Part shown: positions 1 to 9,049 of the stretch, piece after piece | Numbering within the stretch: the first letter of the stretch is position 1 | Layout of the letters: the number at the start of each line of letters is the position of its first letter | Assembly (NCBI RefSeq): GCF_902506145.1 | Contig: NZ_LR733520.1 | Coordinates: 1,587,334 to 1,651,333, forward strand | Source: Burkholderia sp. 8Y | GTDB lineage: Bacteria > Pseudomonadota > Gammaproteobacteria > Burkholderiales > Burkholderiaceae | DNA: 64,000 bases | Reading direction: 5' to 3' | Program-made: the position numbers and the translations under genes | Notes under the pieces: generated by a model | Told to the model about the DNA's origin: nothing | Seen by the model: the letters and a program-made list of their open reading frames with translations, nothing else | Database searches by the model: none

Positions 1-127
1 TGATTCGACCAGAAGGCGCAGATCATCAACCAGCATGGCGATGCAAGTTAACACCGCCGCGCCCCGTTTACAACTACTTTGCGCCGAAAAGAAAAATGCC
101 GTTCAGTCGCTTAACTGAACGGCATTA
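1..127 (-). mobile_element. IS4-group insertion sequence, 5' end (continues past left edge)
   Basis: Read on the minus strand, the element begins at 127 with TAATGCCGTTCAGTTAAG, which closely resembles the terminal repeat of E. coli IS4 as I recall it. A second copy of the terminal sequence follows in inverted orientation, so the end can fold into a 12-bp stem (ATGCCGTTCAGT / ACTGAACGGCAT). About 100 bp in, an ATG at 36-38 opens a frame reading MLVDDLRLLVES, the likely transposase N-terminus, which runs off the window. The first ~120 bp are repeated in the opposite orientation at 36932-37060. The 12 bases next to the end, 128-139 (CGGCCGGAGCCG), are palindromic and are the presumed target duplication. 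Whether the element is complete cannot be seen here. Confidence 0.8.
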
Positions 128-150
128 CGGCCGGAGCCGGGTTTTCTTTG
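128..150 (-). terminator. Half of a terminator-like hairpin interrupted by the IS
   Basis: The sequence following the IS end, GCCGGGTTTTCTTT at 136-149, is a hairpin arm with its T-rich tail read on the plus strand; on the minus strand it is the A-rich start and 5' arm of a terminator for rlmD, whose stop lies about 20 bp away. The matching arm is presumably on the other side of the IS, outside the window. The 12 bases CGGCCGGAGCCG would sit symmetrically on a four-base loop (CGGC-CGGA-GCCG). The reconstruction of the uninterrupted hairpin is inference. Confidence 0.5.
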
Positions 151-171
151 CCTGCTGAAAAGGTGCGACGG

Positions 172-1620
172 TTAATCGCGCTCGAACAGCGCGATCGATT
201 CGACGTGCGACGTATGCGGAAACATGTTCACGACGCCCGCGCCCTTCATCCGGTAGCCCGCCTCGCGCACGAGCAGGCCGGCATCGCGTGCGAGCGTCGC
301 CGGATTGCACGATACGTACACGATGCGTTTCGGCAAGACCGCATCGTCGCCGCTTTGCGCGATGTCCGCGAGCGCCTTCGACACCGCGAGCGCGCCCTCG
401 CGCGGCGGATCGATCAGGAATTTGTCGAAGCGGCCGAGCGCCCGGATGTCGTCGGCGGTGACTTCGAACAGATTGCGGCACGCAAAAGACGTATGGCCAT
501 CGACGCCGTTCGCCTTCGCGTTTTCGAGCGCGCGCGCCGTCAGCGCCTCGCTGCCTTCGATGCCCACCACTTCGCGCGACACCCGGGCAAGCGGCAGCGT
601 GAAATTGCCGATGCCGCAGAAGAGATCGAGCACGCGATCGGTGCGGTCCGCCGCGAGCAGGCTCAACGCGCGCGACACCAGCACACGGTTGATCTGATGA
701 TTGACCTGGGTAAAATCCGTCGGCTTGAACGGCATCCGGATATGAAACTCCGGCAGCGTATAAGCCAGTTCGCGGTCGAGCGGATAGAACGGATAGACCG
801 TGTCCGGGCCTTTCGGCTGTAGCCAGAACTGCACGCCGTGTTCGTCGGCGAAGGCGCGCAGCAAGGTTTCGTCGGCTTCGGTCAGCGGCTCCAGAATGCG
901 CAGAACGAGCGCCGTCACGTCCGACCCGACCGCCAGTTCGATTTGCGGCATGCGATCGCGGATCGACAGCCCAGCCACCAGATGACGCAGCGGCACGAGC
1001 ATCGCCGAAACGTGCGGCGGCAGCACTTCGCAACTCGTCATGTCGGCGACGAAGCTGCTCTTGCGCTCGTGGAAGCCGACCAGCACGCCGCCTTTCTTTT
1101 CCACGTGACGCACCGTCAGCCGCGCCCGGTAACGGTAGCCCCACGACGGGCCGTGGATCGGCCGGAACATCGTTTCAGCGCGCAGTTTCGCCAGATGCTG
1201 AAGATTGTCTTCTAGCACGCGCTGCTTGACCGCGATCTGCGCGCGCACATCGAGATGCTGCATCGAGCAGCCGCCGCACGTGCCGAAGAACTGGCACTTC
1301 GGCCGCGTGCGGATTGCCGCTTCGCGCAACACCTTAACGACTTGCGCCTGCTCGAAGCTCGGCTTCTTGCGATAGCTCGAATAGCTCACGCGTTCGCCCG
1401 GCAGCGCGCCTTCCACGAAGATGACCTTGCCCGGCTCGCCGTCCTCGTTCACCGTGCGGCCGACGCCGCGCGCTTCCATGTCGAGCGCGTCGATTTCGAT
1501 TTCAGGCGCGACGAACGACGGATCGGGCGCGACGGACTTCGCGGGCGCCGCGCGGCGGCGATGAGGATTTTTTCGAGCGGCTTCAGACACCTGCGTACTT
1601 CCTGACTGACGTGATGGCAA
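172..1620 (-). CDS. rlmD: 23S rRNA (uracil-1939-C5)-methyltransferase RlmD
   Basis: The 482-residue product matches the RlmD/RumA family, which methylates U1939 of 23S rRNA with S-adenosylmethionine and carries a [4Fe-4S] cluster. An N-terminal TRAM domain (about residues 40-100) is followed by the cluster cysteines C109, C115, C118 ([10 protein letters not shown]) and C197. The methyltransferase fold has the SAM loop [10 protein letters not shown] (331-340), an IDPPREGA motif (403-410) and the catalytic cysteine C438 in SCNP. The first 35 residues are basic and poorly conserved, as is usual in this group. It is the last gene before the IS-disrupted hairpin and is likely transcribed alone. 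Confidence 0.93.
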   Translation of the reverse strand: MPSRQSGSTQVSEAARKNPHRRRAAPAKSVAPDPSFVAPEIEIDALDMEARGVGRTVNEDGEPGKVIFVEGALPGERVSYSSYRKKPSFEQAQVVKVLREAAIRTRPKCQFFGTCGGCSMQHLDVRAQIAVKQRVLEDNLQHLAKLRAETMFRPIHGPSWGYRYRARLTVRHVEKKGGVLVGFHERKSSFVADMTSCEVLPPHVSAMLVPLRHLVAGLSIRDRMPQIELAVGSDVTALVLRILEPLTEADETLLRAFADEHGVQFWLQPKGPDTVYPFYPLDRELAYTLPEFHIRMPFKPTDFTQVNHQINRVLVSRALSLLAADRTDRVLDLFCGIGNFTLPLARVSREVVGIEGSEALTARALENAKANGVDGHTSFACRNLFEVTADDIRALGRFDKFLIDPPREGALAVSKALADIAQSGDDAVLPKRIVYVSCNPATLARDAGLLVREAGYRMKGAGVVNMFPHTSHVESIALFERD

Positions 1621-1650
1621 AGGCGAGATTGTAGACGAAGCGTTACGAAC

Positions 1651-2427
1651 TCATCGTCCGAACGCGGCGAGATACTCGGCCCAGTGCGGCGACGCTTCCT
1701 GCGCGAGCGCGTTCTTGACGAAGTTGATCTCGTCGCTGTATTCGTCCGCCGAGAAGCCGCCGCGCATCAACTGAAAGCGGCAATACATCAGATACGTATT
1801 AACGACATCCGTCTCGCAATAGTTGCGGATTTCGTCGAGCTGACCGTCGCAGAAGGCGTCCCACACCTTGCCGCCGTCCATGCCGAGCTTGCCGGGAAAG
1901 CCGCACAGCTTCGCGAGCGCGTCGAGCGGCGCGTTGGCGCGCGCCTGATACATCGCGAGGACGTCCATCAGGTCGATATGCCGCATGTGATAGCGGCTGA
2001 TGTAGTTGTTGAACTTGAACTCGCGGTCGTCCTGGCCGAGATCCCAGTACCGCGGCGCGGCGATGCCGTGTACGAGCGCGCGGTAATGCAGCACCGGCAG
2101 ATCGAAGCCGCCGCCGTTCCACGACACCAGTTGCGGCGTGTATTTCTCGATCACGCGATAAAACGACTGGATCAGCGCCGCCTCGCCGTCGCCCGCTGCG
2201 CCGAGCGAGCGCACGCGAAAGCCGTTATTGTCGCGAAAGACGCAAGAAATGGCCGCGACGCGCTGCAAATGATGCGGCAGGAAGTCGTTGCCGACGCGCT
2301 CGCGGCGAGCCTGGAACGCGTAGTCGGCGACTTCGCGATCGGAAAGATCGGAGGGCAAATCTTCGAGACGGCGAATGCCGTCCACATCGGGGATCGTCTC
2401 GATGTCGAATACGAGAATCGGTGTCAT
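1651..2427 (-). CDS. DEDD-type 3'-5' exonuclease (predicted PolB-like 3'-5' exonuclease family)
   Basis: A 258-residue protein whose N-terminus MTPILVFDIETIPD gives the Exo I motif (D-x-E) of the DnaQ/DEDD fold. A second motif appears as SWNGGGFDLPVLHYRA and a third near YCETDVVNTYLMY, close to the C-terminus. It corresponds to the predicted 3'-5' exonuclease family related to the PolB proofreading domain (Pfam DNA_pol_B_exo2, as I recall). The ATG at 2425-2427 is chosen because the longer frame upstream is basic and unlike the family. The cellular role is not established; structure-specific nucleic-acid trimming is the inference. It follows rpoS by about 50 bp on the same strand. Confidence 0.82.
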   Translation of the reverse strand: MTPILVFDIETIPDVDGIRRLEDLPSDLSDREVADYAFQARRERVGNDFLPHHLQRVAAISCVFRDNNGFRVRSLGAAGDGEAALIQSFYRVIEKYTPQLVSWNGGGFDLPVLHYRALVHGIAAPRYWDLGQDDREFKFNNYISRYHMRHIDLMDVLAMYQARANAPLDALAKLCGFPGKLGMDGGKVWDAFCDGQLDEIRNYCETDVVNTYLMYCRFQLMRGGFSADEYSDEINFVKNALAQEASPHWAEYLAAFGR

Positions 2428-2479
2428 TGAATCCTGCGAATGCGGCAAATGCGACGCCCTCGCGGGCGCCATGAAAGCA

Positions 2480-3586
2480 TCAGAGCACGGCGTCCTTGCG
2501 AACGCCGTTGGACGCGAAGAAACGCTTGAGCCTGACAAGCGCCTCCTGCTGAATCTGGCGCACACGCTCGCGCGTGAGGCCCATTTCGTCGGCAAGCTCT
2601 TCGAGCGTGGCGGGCTCGATGTGATTGAGTCCGAAACGCCGTTCGATCACATGCCGGTGCTTGTCCGACAGGCGCGAGAGCCACAGCCGCGTCAAGGTTT
2701 CGAGCTCGCGGTGCTGCACCTCGGCGTCCGGCGACTGGCTTTGATCGTCGGAAAGCAGATCGAGCAGGCTGCTGCCCGGATCGAGGTCGAGCGGCGCGTC
2801 GAGCGACGCGGTGTGTTCGTTCAACGCGAGAATGTCGGTGACTTCCTCCGCCGTCTTGCCGGTCAGATACGCGATATCGTCGATGCTGGCGTCGCGGCGT
2901 TCGGGCGCCACGGGATCGTTCGCGTTGGCGGAATTTTTTTCGAGATGGCGCTTCGCGCGCAGCACCTGATTGAGCTCGCGGATCACGTGAACCGGCAGCC
3001 GCACCGTGCGCGCCTGATTCATGATCGCGCGCTCGATGCTCTGGCGAATCCACCAGGTCGCGTAGGTCGAAAAGCGGAAACCGCGCGTCGGATCGAATTT
3101 CTCGATGGCGTGCATGAGGCCCAGGTTGCCTTCTTCGATCAGATCGAGCAGCGGCACGCCGCGATTCAGATATCCCTTCGCGATACTGACGACCAGCCGC
3201 AGATTGCGCTCGATCATCACCTGCCGCGCTTCGAATTCGCCCGCCTTCGCGAGACGCGAATACCGCTGCTCCTCCTCGACGGTGAGCAGCGGCTTCACGC
3301 TGATGCGATTCAGGTAATGCTGAATAGTGTCAGCCGTGAGTTCGGCCTGCAGGAGCGAGCGAAAGTCGTCGGCGTCGGGAGGGGAATCGTTTGCGCCGTC
3401 GGCGGTTTCAGCGCCTTCTTCGGCGCGCTTGCCGCGGCCCGCGCCGTCTTCGTCGGAATCGACATCGACCTCGATGTTCTCGGCATCGTCGTCGCGGGTG
3501 GAAGCGCCCTCTTCCGCCGACACTTGCAAAGGTCGGCTGATCGTCTCAGTCTCGGCTTGCGGCAGGCGGCGCTTCGTTTTCGGCAT
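2480..3586 (-). CDS. rpoS: RNA polymerase sigma factor RpoS (sigma-38)
   Basis: The 368-residue protein is the stationary-phase and general-stress sigma factor. An acidic extension of about 90 residues precedes region 1.2 ([10 protein letters not shown]). Region 2 is nearly canonical ([18 protein letters not shown], then [17 protein letters not shown] in 2.3-2.4). Region 3 contains a tract around [14 protein letters not shown], and region 4.2 has the helix-turn-helix [20 protein letters not shown]. It is longer than E. coli RpoS (330 residues), mainly at the N-terminus, as in other Burkholderia. It lies 13 bp after nlpD. In enterobacteria the main rpoS promoter lies within nlpD; whether that holds here cannot be judged. 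Confidence 0.96.
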   Translation of the reverse strand: MPKTKRRLPQAETETISRPLQVSAEEGASTRDDDAENIEVDVDSDEDGAGRGKRAEEGAETADGANDSPPDADDFRSLLQAELTADTIQHYLNRISVKPLLTVEEEQRYSRLAKAGEFEARQVMIERNLRLVVSIAKGYLNRGVPLLDLIEEGNLGLMHAIEKFDPTRGFRFSTYATWWIRQSIERAIMNQARTVRLPVHVIRELNQVLRAKRHLEKNSANANDPVAPERRDASIDDIAYLTGKTAEEVTDILALNEHTASLDAPLDLDPGSSLLDLLSDDQSQSPDAEVQHRELETLTRLWLSRLSDKHRHVIERRFGLNHIEPATLEELADEMGLTRERVRQIQQEALVRLKRFFASNGVRKDAVL

Positions 3587-3599
3587 GATGGCTCCGCTT

Positions 3600-4538
3600 T
3601 TATTGCGGCGGCAAATACTTCAGTGGGTCAACAGGTTTTCCCTGCCGGCGAACTTCGAAATGCAACATCACACGGTCCGAATCGCTGTTCCCCATCTCAG
3701 CGATCTTCTGCCCTTTAGTCACCGCGTCTCCCTCTTTTACCATCAAAGCGCGGTTATGTGCATACGCTGTGAGAAAAGTCGCGTCGTGCTTGATGATAAT
3801 GAGATTGCCGTAGCCGCGCAGCCCATTTCCGGAATAAACCACCCGTCCGTCCGCCGAAGCGTTGACCGGATCGCCCGCTGCACCGCCGATATTCAAACCC
3901 TTGTTCTTCGCGTCGTCGAACGTGCCGAGAATCGGGCCGCGCGCCGGCCAGATGAACGCCGGCTGCCCTGCCGTCGCGCTGTTGTCGACGCCTGCCGCGA
4001 CACCCGGCGCGGCGCCTGCCGCTGCGCCGGGCGTAGTTCCCATGCCGGAATTCGGACCGTAGTACGGAGGCTGCGCAGCGCCTGTCGCCGCGCCCGGCTG
4101 CTGCGCGCCGCCGTTGAGCGGCTGCGCTTCGATTGCGCCGCCCGCGATCGGCGCCGTCGACACGCCCGGCGTCGCGGCGGCGACATTGGCTCCCGGCGGC
4201 GCGACGCGCACCAGCTGACCGACCTCGATCTGATTCGGGTTGGTCAGATTGTTCCAGGCGGCGATATCGTGATAATTCTGACCGTTTTCGAGTGCGATCC
4301 GATATAGGGTGTCGCCCGGCTTCACGCGGTAGTAGCCCGGCGGCGGCGGACCGTTGGACGCGGCGGCCTGGGCCGCATCCGTGCTGATGGGCGCGCCGGT
4401 TCTGTCCACCACCGGCGCCATGTCCATGCGCGTCGAACAGGCCGCCAGCACGGTTAGCGCAACGACGCACACGCTGCGCTGCGCCGCCGTCAGGCGAACG
4501 TTCGCACTCCCTTCTCGCCAAGCACGCAAGATACTCAT
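3600..4538 (-). CDS. nlpD: Lipoprotein NlpD: LysM plus degenerate M23 (LytM) domain
   Basis: The 312-residue protein begins with a lipoprotein signal ([10 protein letters not shown], lipidated Cys about residue 34). A LysM peptidoglycan-binding domain follows ([13 protein letters not shown]), then a long Ala/Gly/Pro linker, then a C-terminal LytM/M23 domain. In active M23 enzymes a His and an Asp bind zinc near GxDxxxxxGxPV; here that place reads [12 protein letters not shown], so ligands are missing while MLHFEVR is kept. As for E. coli NlpD, it probably activates an amidase during cell separation rather than cutting peptidoglycan itself. The ATG at 4536-4538 gives the shortest frame with a proper signal peptide. 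It sits 5 bp after pcm. Confidence 0.92.
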   Translation of the reverse strand: MSILRAWREGSANVRLTAAQRSVCVVALTVLAACSTRMDMAPVVDRTGAPISTDAAQAAASNGPPPPGYYRVKPGDTLYRIALENGQNYHDIAAWNNLTNPNQIEVGQLVRVAPPGANVAAATPGVSTAPIAGGAIEAQPLNGGAQQPGAATGAAQPPYYGPNSGMGTTPGAAAGAAPGVAAGVDNSATAGQPAFIWPARGPILGTFDDAKNKGLNIGGAAGDPVNASADGRVVYSGNGLRGYGNLIIIKHDATFLTAYAHNRALMVKEGDAVTKGQKIAEMGNSDSDRVMLHFEVRRQGKPVDPLKYLPPQ

Positions 4539-4543
4539 CGGTG

Positions 4544-5536
4544 TCAAATCACTCCGGATTTTAAAGGTACAAAGAAAACGCGATCCAGCTGCGACTCGCG
4601 CCACTGCGTCGCCGAAATGCGAGTGACGAGCGTCAGCACCTGCGACTGCGCAGCCTGCGATCCGACCGGCGCGACAAGCCTGCCGCCGATCGCCAGTTGA
4701 TCGAGCAAGGCTTGCGGCACGTCGAGTCCCGCGCACGCGATGACGATCGCATCGAAAGGCGCGGCCGCGGGCAGGCCGAGACGGCCATCGCCATAGTGCA
4801 GCCGGATGTTCGGCACGCGCAGCGGCCGAAGATTGAGCTTCGCGCGCTCGGAAAGCGGACGCACCCGCTCGATCGAATAAACCTCGGTTGCGACCTGCGA
4901 CAGCACCGCCGCCTGATAGCCGCAGCCGGTCCCGATCTCCAGCACCTTGTCGAGCGTGCGCCCGGCCGCGACCAGTTCGATCATGCGCGCAACTACTGAC
5001 GGCTTCGAGATGGTCTGATGATGACCGATCGGCAGCGCCGCGTCTTCATAGGCCTGCGCGGCGAGCCCGGGATCGACGAACATGTGACGCGGCACCACCG
5101 ACATGGCGTTCAGCACGCGGGGATCCGTGATGCCGTTCGCGCGCAGCCGTTCGACCATGCGCTCCCGCACGCGTTCGGATGTCAGCGTCTGCGTACTCGT
5201 CAACGCGACGTTCGGCGCGCCCTTCTTCGTGGCGGCGTTGGTGTGTGCGTATGAATGCGAGTCGCGCTCGGCGGGACGTTGCGCGGTCCGCAACGCGCTC
5301 GTGCGCGGATGCGGCGCCTGCGCCGGACTGCGGGTCGCGGCGGAAACCGGTTTTTCGCTCCCCGGCTTGGACGCAAACGCAGGCGCCGCCTTCTGCGCAC
5401 CGCCCGCGGAACGCAACCCGCCCGGCGCGGCGGTGGGCTTCACGCGCGACGCGTCGGCGCGGCCGGCGGGCTTGCGCGGCTCGCGTACCAGATCCGCGAG
5501 CGCCAGCGGAAAACGCTTGGCGCGCTCGTCCGTCAT
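4544..5536 (-). CDS. pcm: Protein-L-isoaspartate O-methyltransferase
   Basis: This enzyme uses S-adenosylmethionine to methylate isoaspartyl residues so that aged proteins can be repaired. The catalytic part of 330 residues starts near residue 115 and contains [16 protein letters not shown] and the SAM motif [17 protein letters not shown]. The first ~110 residues are a low-complexity Ala/Arg/Pro tail, absent in E. coli Pcm (208 residues) but, as I recall, common in Burkholderia. The ATG at 5534-5536 overlaps the surE stop by 4 bp, which supports this start and translational coupling. Confidence 0.92.
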   Translation of the reverse strand: MTDERAKRFPLALADLVREPRKPAGRADASRVKPTAAPGGLRSAGGAQKAAPAFASKPGSEKPVSAATRSPAQAPHPRTSALRTAQRPAERDSHSYAHTNAATKKGAPNVALTSTQTLTSERVRERMVERLRANGITDPRVLNAMSVVPRHMFVDPGLAAQAYEDAALPIGHHQTISKPSVVARMIELVAAGRTLDKVLEIGTGCGYQAAVLSQVATEVYSIERVRPLSERAKLNLRPLRVPNIRLHYGDGRLGLPAAAPFDAIVIACAGLDVPQALLDQLAIGGRLVAPVGSQAAQSQVLTLVTRISATQWRESQLDRVFFVPLKSGVI

Positions 5537-6291
5537 GAGCGGCGGCTCCCGGCGGCGGCCCATTCGCGCGTCTCGGCCATGAGCTTCGTGTGCGTCAGGT
5601 CCAGTTGCAGCGGCGTGATAGAGACATAGCCGTTCGCCACGGCGTGAAAATCGGTGCCTTCGCTCGCATCGAGCGCATCGCCCGACGGCCCGATCCAGTA
5701 GATCGGATTGCCGCGCGGGTCGGTCTGGCGGATGACCGGCTGCGAAGGATGCCGCTTGCCGAGGCGCGTCACGCGCCATTCGCCGAGCTGGTCATACGGC
5801 AGGCTTGGAATATTGACGTTCAGCAACGGATGACCGGGCATCGGATGATCGAGAAAATGCGCGACGATTTCGGCCGCCACGCGCGCCGCATCTTCCAGAT
5901 GAAGCCAGTCGCGGCCCACGAGCGAAAACGCGATGGCCGGAATGCCGAACATGAAGCCTTCGGTGGCGGCCGCCACCGTGCCCGAATAGAGCGTGTCCTC
6001 GCCGACGTTCTGGCCGTTGTTGATACCCGACACCACGAGGTCCGGCTGCTCGTCCAGCATGCCGGTGAGCGCGATATGCACGGAATCGGTCGGCGTGCCG
6101 TTCACGAAATTGAAACCGTTCGCCGCGCGATGAATGCTCAACGGCCGCGACAGGGTGAGCGAGTTCGACGAGCCGCTGCAGTTCTGCTCCGGCGCCATCA
6201 CGGTCACGTCGCCGAGCGGCTGCAAGGCGTCGTGCAGCACGTTGATGCCGCGCGCCAGATAGCCGTCGTCGTTGCTGAGTAGGATTCGCAT
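5533..6291 (-). CDS. surE: 5'/3'-nucleotidase (survival protein) SurE, first copy
   Basis: A 252-residue SurE-family phosphatase that removes phosphate from nucleoside 5'- and 3'-monophosphates and has exopolyphosphatase activity in E. coli. The metal site is visible as [10 protein letters not shown] at the N-terminus, with a conserved Ser/Asn segment [12 protein letters not shown] near residue 90. It heads the surE-pcm-nlpD-rpoS block. A -10-like TACAAT lies at 6298-6303 on the minus strand, only 6 bp before the ATG, and no Shine-Dalgarno sequence is visible, so the message may start at the initiation codon. A second, divergent SurE is encoded at 54063-54851. Confidence 0.94.
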   Translation of the reverse strand: MRILLSNDDGYLARGINVLHDALQPLGDVTVMAPEQNCSGSSNSLTLSRPLSIHRAANGFNFVNGTPTDSVHIALTGMLDEQPDLVVSGINNGQNVGEDTLYSGTVAAATEGFMFGIPAIAFSLVGRDWLHLEDAARVAAEIVAHFLDHPMPGHPLLNVNIPSLPYDQLGEWRVTRLGKRHPSQPVIRQTDPRGNPIYWIGPSGDALDASEGTDFHAVANGYVSITPLQLDLTHTKLMAETREWAAAGSRRS

Positions 6292-6394
6292 CTGACGATT
6301 GTAACCGAGGAAAGATGACGCGCGAACGCACGCACAGGCTCCTCCGGACCGCCACGGTGCCCTAAACTGACCGCCTCATCGACAAGGAGACGAC

Positions 6395-7369
6395 ATGCGC
6401 GCCGTTCGCTGCACACAACACGGATTACCCGACACGCTCACCATCGAGACGCTGCCTGATCTGCATCCGAAAGCGGGCGAGATCATCATCGACGTGAAGG
6501 CGGCGAGCGTCAATTTCCCCGATGTGCTCATCATCCAGAACAAGTATCAGTTCAAGCCGCCGCTGCCCTTCACGCCCGGCGCGGAACTCGCGGGCGTGGT
6601 GCGCGAAGTCGGCGCGGGCGTGACGCGCTTCACGCCCGGCATGCGCGTGGCCGCGTACACCGCGCATGGCGCGTTCGCCGAACAGGCGCGTGCGGGCGAA
6701 ACGGCGTGCATCGCGCTGCCCGATGACGTCGATCTCGCCGATGCCGCCGCGTTCACGCTCGCCTACGGCACGTCGTATCACGCGCTCGTCGATCGCGGCG
6801 CGCTGACCGCCGGCGACACGCTGCTCGTGCTCGGCGCGGCGGGCGGCGTCGGGCTGGCTGCGATTCAGATCGGCAAGATCGTCGGCGCGCGGGTGATCGC
6901 GGCGGCATCGAGCACGGAGAAGCTCGCGTTCTGCCGCGAACACGGCGCGGACGACGTCATCGACTACACGAAGGAAGACCTGCGCGAGCGCATCAAGGCG
7001 CTGACCGGCGGCAACGGTCCGGATGTCATATTTGATCCTGTGGGCGGCGCGTATGCGGAACCGGCCTTTCGCAGCATCGCCTGGCGCGGGCGGTATCTCG
7101 TCGTCGGCTTCGCGAACGGCGAGATTCCGAAGCTGCCGCTCAATCTCACGCTCTTGAAGGGCGCGAGCATCGTCGGCGTGTTCTGGGGCGATCACATGCG
7201 CCGCGAACACGCGCTCGCGGACCGTGAATTCGCGACGATGGTCGAGTGGATCGAAGCGGGCAAGCTGCGTCCGGTCGTCACCCGGCGTTATACGCTCGAT
7301 CAGACGCCGCAAGCCCTCGACGACATGATGAACCGCCGCGTGACGGGCAAGGTCGTGATCGAGCCGTAG
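6395..7369 (+). CDS. NADPH:quinone oxidoreductase family protein (zinc-free MDR)
   Basis: A 324-residue medium-chain dehydrogenase/reductase of the quinone oxidoreductase (Qor) branch. The GroES-like N-terminal half includes FTPGAELAGVVREVG; the Rossmann half has the nucleotide loop GAAGGVGLAAIQIGK at about residues 148-162. The structural-zinc cysteine cluster of alcohol dehydrogenases is absent, which agrees with the zinc-free Qor branch. The start follows a good ribosome-binding site (AAGGAGA at 6384-6390). It is divergent from surE. The substrate (quinone, enone or enoyl-CoA) cannot be told from sequence. Confidence 0.85.
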   Translation: MRAVRCTQHGLPDTLTIETLPDLHPKAGEIIIDVKAASVNFPDVLIIQNKYQFKPPLPFTPGAELAGVVREVGAGVTRFTPGMRVAAYTAHGAFAEQARAGETACIALPDDVDLADAAAFTLAYGTSYHALVDRGALTAGDTLLVLGAAGGVGLAAIQIGKIVGARVIAAASSTEKLAFCREHGADDVIDYTKEDLRERIKALTGGNGPDVIFDPVGGAYAEPAFRSIAWRGRYLVVGFANGEIPKLPLNLTLLKGASIVGVFWGDHMRREHALADREFATMVEWIEAGKLRPVVTRRYTLDQTPQALDDMMNRRVTGKVVIEP

Positions 7370-7381
7370 AGCGCAGCCGGC

Positions 7382-8206
7382 TCAGAGCTTCTCGGTATCG
7401 CCGCTTTTCGGCTGCCACTTCATCAGCCGCCGCTCGACGAGCGCGACCAGCCCGTCGAGCACCAGCGCGAACGCGGTCAGCACGAGAATGCCAGCGAACA
7501 CGGTGTTGATGTCGAAGGTGCCTTCGGCCTGCAAGATCAGATAGCCGACGCCGCGCGCCGAGCCGAGATACTCGCCCACCACGGAGCCGACGAACGCAAG
7601 CCCGACCGACGTGTGCAGGCTCGAAAACACCCAGCTCGTCGCGCTCGGCAGATACACGTAACGCAGCAGCTGCTTGCGGTTCGCGCCGAGCATGCGCGCG
7701 TTCGCGAGCACGACGGGGCTCACTTCCTTCACGCCCTGATAGACGTTGAAGAACACGATGAAGAAGACGAGCGTCACGCCGAGCGCGACCTTCGACCAGA
7801 TGCCGAGCCCGAACCAGACCGCGAAGATCGGCGCGAGAATCACGCGCGGCATTGAGTTGGCGGCTTTGATGTAGGGATCGAGCAGCGCGCTCGTCGTCGG
7901 CGCGAGCGCAAGCCAGAGCCCCACCGCCAGTCCCGACACCGTGCCGATGACGAACGCGAGCACCGTCTCGATTAGCGTCACCCAGAGATGGATATAAATC
8001 TCGCCCCCGCTGAACCACTCCCAGATCCGGACGAGCACCTTCTGCGGCTCGCCGAAGAAGAACGCGGCCTTGTTGGCGTCGTCGAAATAGAAAGGCGGCA
8101 AAAGCGTCGGGCTCGTGAGCACGTACCACACGATGAAGCACGCGAGCAGCAGCAACCATTGCCACAGCGCGAGATTGGCCCGATTCGGGCGGAGCTTCTT
8201 CCACAT
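7382..8206 (-). CDS. ABC transporter permease, SsuC/TauC type
   Basis: A 274-residue inner-membrane protein with about six hydrophobic segments. The cytoplasmic loop that docks on the ATPase (EAA loop) is recognisable around LGANRKQLLRYVYLPSA. The family moves sulfonates, taurine, nitrate, cyanate, thiamine precursors or aromatic acids, so the substrate is open. It is the last gene of a minus-strand run in which receptor, ATPase and permease are separated by 3-9 bp. The gene ends 12 bp from the end of the convergent oxidoreductase gene, with no clear terminator between them. Confidence 0.88.
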   Translation of the reverse strand: MWKKLRPNRANLALWQWLLLLACFIVWYVLTSPTLLPPFYFDDANKAAFFFGEPQKVLVRIWEWFSGGEIYIHLWVTLIETVLAFVIGTVSGLAVGLWLALAPTTSALLDPYIKAANSMPRVILAPIFAVWFGLGIWSKVALGVTLVFFIVFFNVYQGVKEVSPVVLANARMLGANRKQLLRYVYLPSATSWVFSSLHTSVGLAFVGSVVGEYLGSARGVGYLILQAEGTFDINTVFAGILVLTAFALVLDGLVALVERRLMKWQPKSGDTEKL

Positions 8207-8215
8207 ATTCGATTT

Positions 8216-9046
8216 TTATTCCGCGACGGCGGGCTTCAGTTGTTGCTGATAGCCCTTGAGCACTTCCTCGCGCAACACGCCCCAGATCTGCGCGTGCAAT
8301 TCGACGAAGCGGGGATGCGAGCGGATCTCGGCGACATCGCGCGGACGCGGCAGGTCGATCGAGAACTCGCCGATCGGATGCGTGCCGGGCCCCGCCGACA
8401 ACACGACGACGCGATCGGACATCGAAATGGCTTCGTCCAGATCGTGCGTGATGAAGAGCACGGCCTTGCGCTTGGCGGCCCAGAGGTCGAGCAACTCGTT
8501 TTCCATCAACTGCCGCGTCTGGATGTCGAGCGCGGAGAACGGCTCGTCCATCAGGATGATGTCGGGGTCGAGAATCAGGGTTTGCGCCATCGCGACGCGC
8601 TTGCGCATGCCGCCCGACAGTTGATGCGGATACCGGTCGCCGAAACCGGACAGGCCCACGCGTTTGAGCCACGCTTCGCCGCGCGAGCGCGCTTCGTCCT
8701 TCGGCACGCCGTCGAATGCGAGGCCCGCGGTCACGTTGTCGAGCGCCGAGCGCCAGGGCATCAGCGCGTCGGCCTGAAACATGTAGCCCGCGCGGCGGTT
8801 GATGCCCTTGAGCGGTTCGCCAAAGACGCTCACCGTCCCCGACGACGGCTGCAACAGACCCGCCGATATGTTCAGCAGCGTGGACTTGCCGCATCCGGTC
8901 GGGCCGACGACGGACACGAATTCGCCGGGCGCAATGGAAAGCGTGGTATCGCGAACGGCGGTGTAACGGTCCTTGCGATCCTCGCGCGACGCGAACGTGC
9001 AGGTGACGTCCTGCAGCGCGAGCGCGGGTTGGTCGGGCGTCGCCAT
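8216..9046 (-). CDS. ABC transporter ATP-binding protein, SsuB/TauB type
   Basis: A 276-residue ABC ATPase. It carries Walker A GPTGCGKST (about residues 48-56), the signature LSGGM, Walker B DPDIILMDEP with the D-loop SALD, and the switch histidine in LFITHDLDEA. The C-terminal 50 residues follow the pattern of nitrate/sulfonate/taurine importers. It lies between the receptor gene (3 bp away) and the permease gene (9 bp away) and powers that importer. Confidence 0.9.
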   Translation of the reverse strand: MATPDQPALALQDVTCTFASREDRKDRYTAVRDTTLSIAPGEFVSVVGPTGCGKSTLLNISAGLLQPSSGTVSVFGEPLKGINRRAGYMFQADALMPWRSALDNVTAGLAFDGVPKDEARSRGEAWLKRVGLSGFGDRYPHQLSGGMRKRVAMAQTLILDPDIILMDEPFSALDIQTRQLMENELLDLWAAKRKAVLFITHDLDEAISMSDRVVVLSAGPGTHPIGEFSIDLPRPRDVAEIRSHPRFVELHAQIWGVLREEVLKGYQQQLKPAVAE

Positions 9047-9049
9047 CGG

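Noticed and set aside
3600-4538. NlpD as an active metallo-endopeptidase
   Set aside because: The first zinc-ligand motif is degenerate (GLNIGG for a His/Asp-containing one), so an activator role is preferred.
4544-5779. A longer start for pcm (81 more residues)
   Set aside because: The extra part lies inside surE in another frame. The ATG at 5534-5536 overlaps the surE stop and gives normal coupling.
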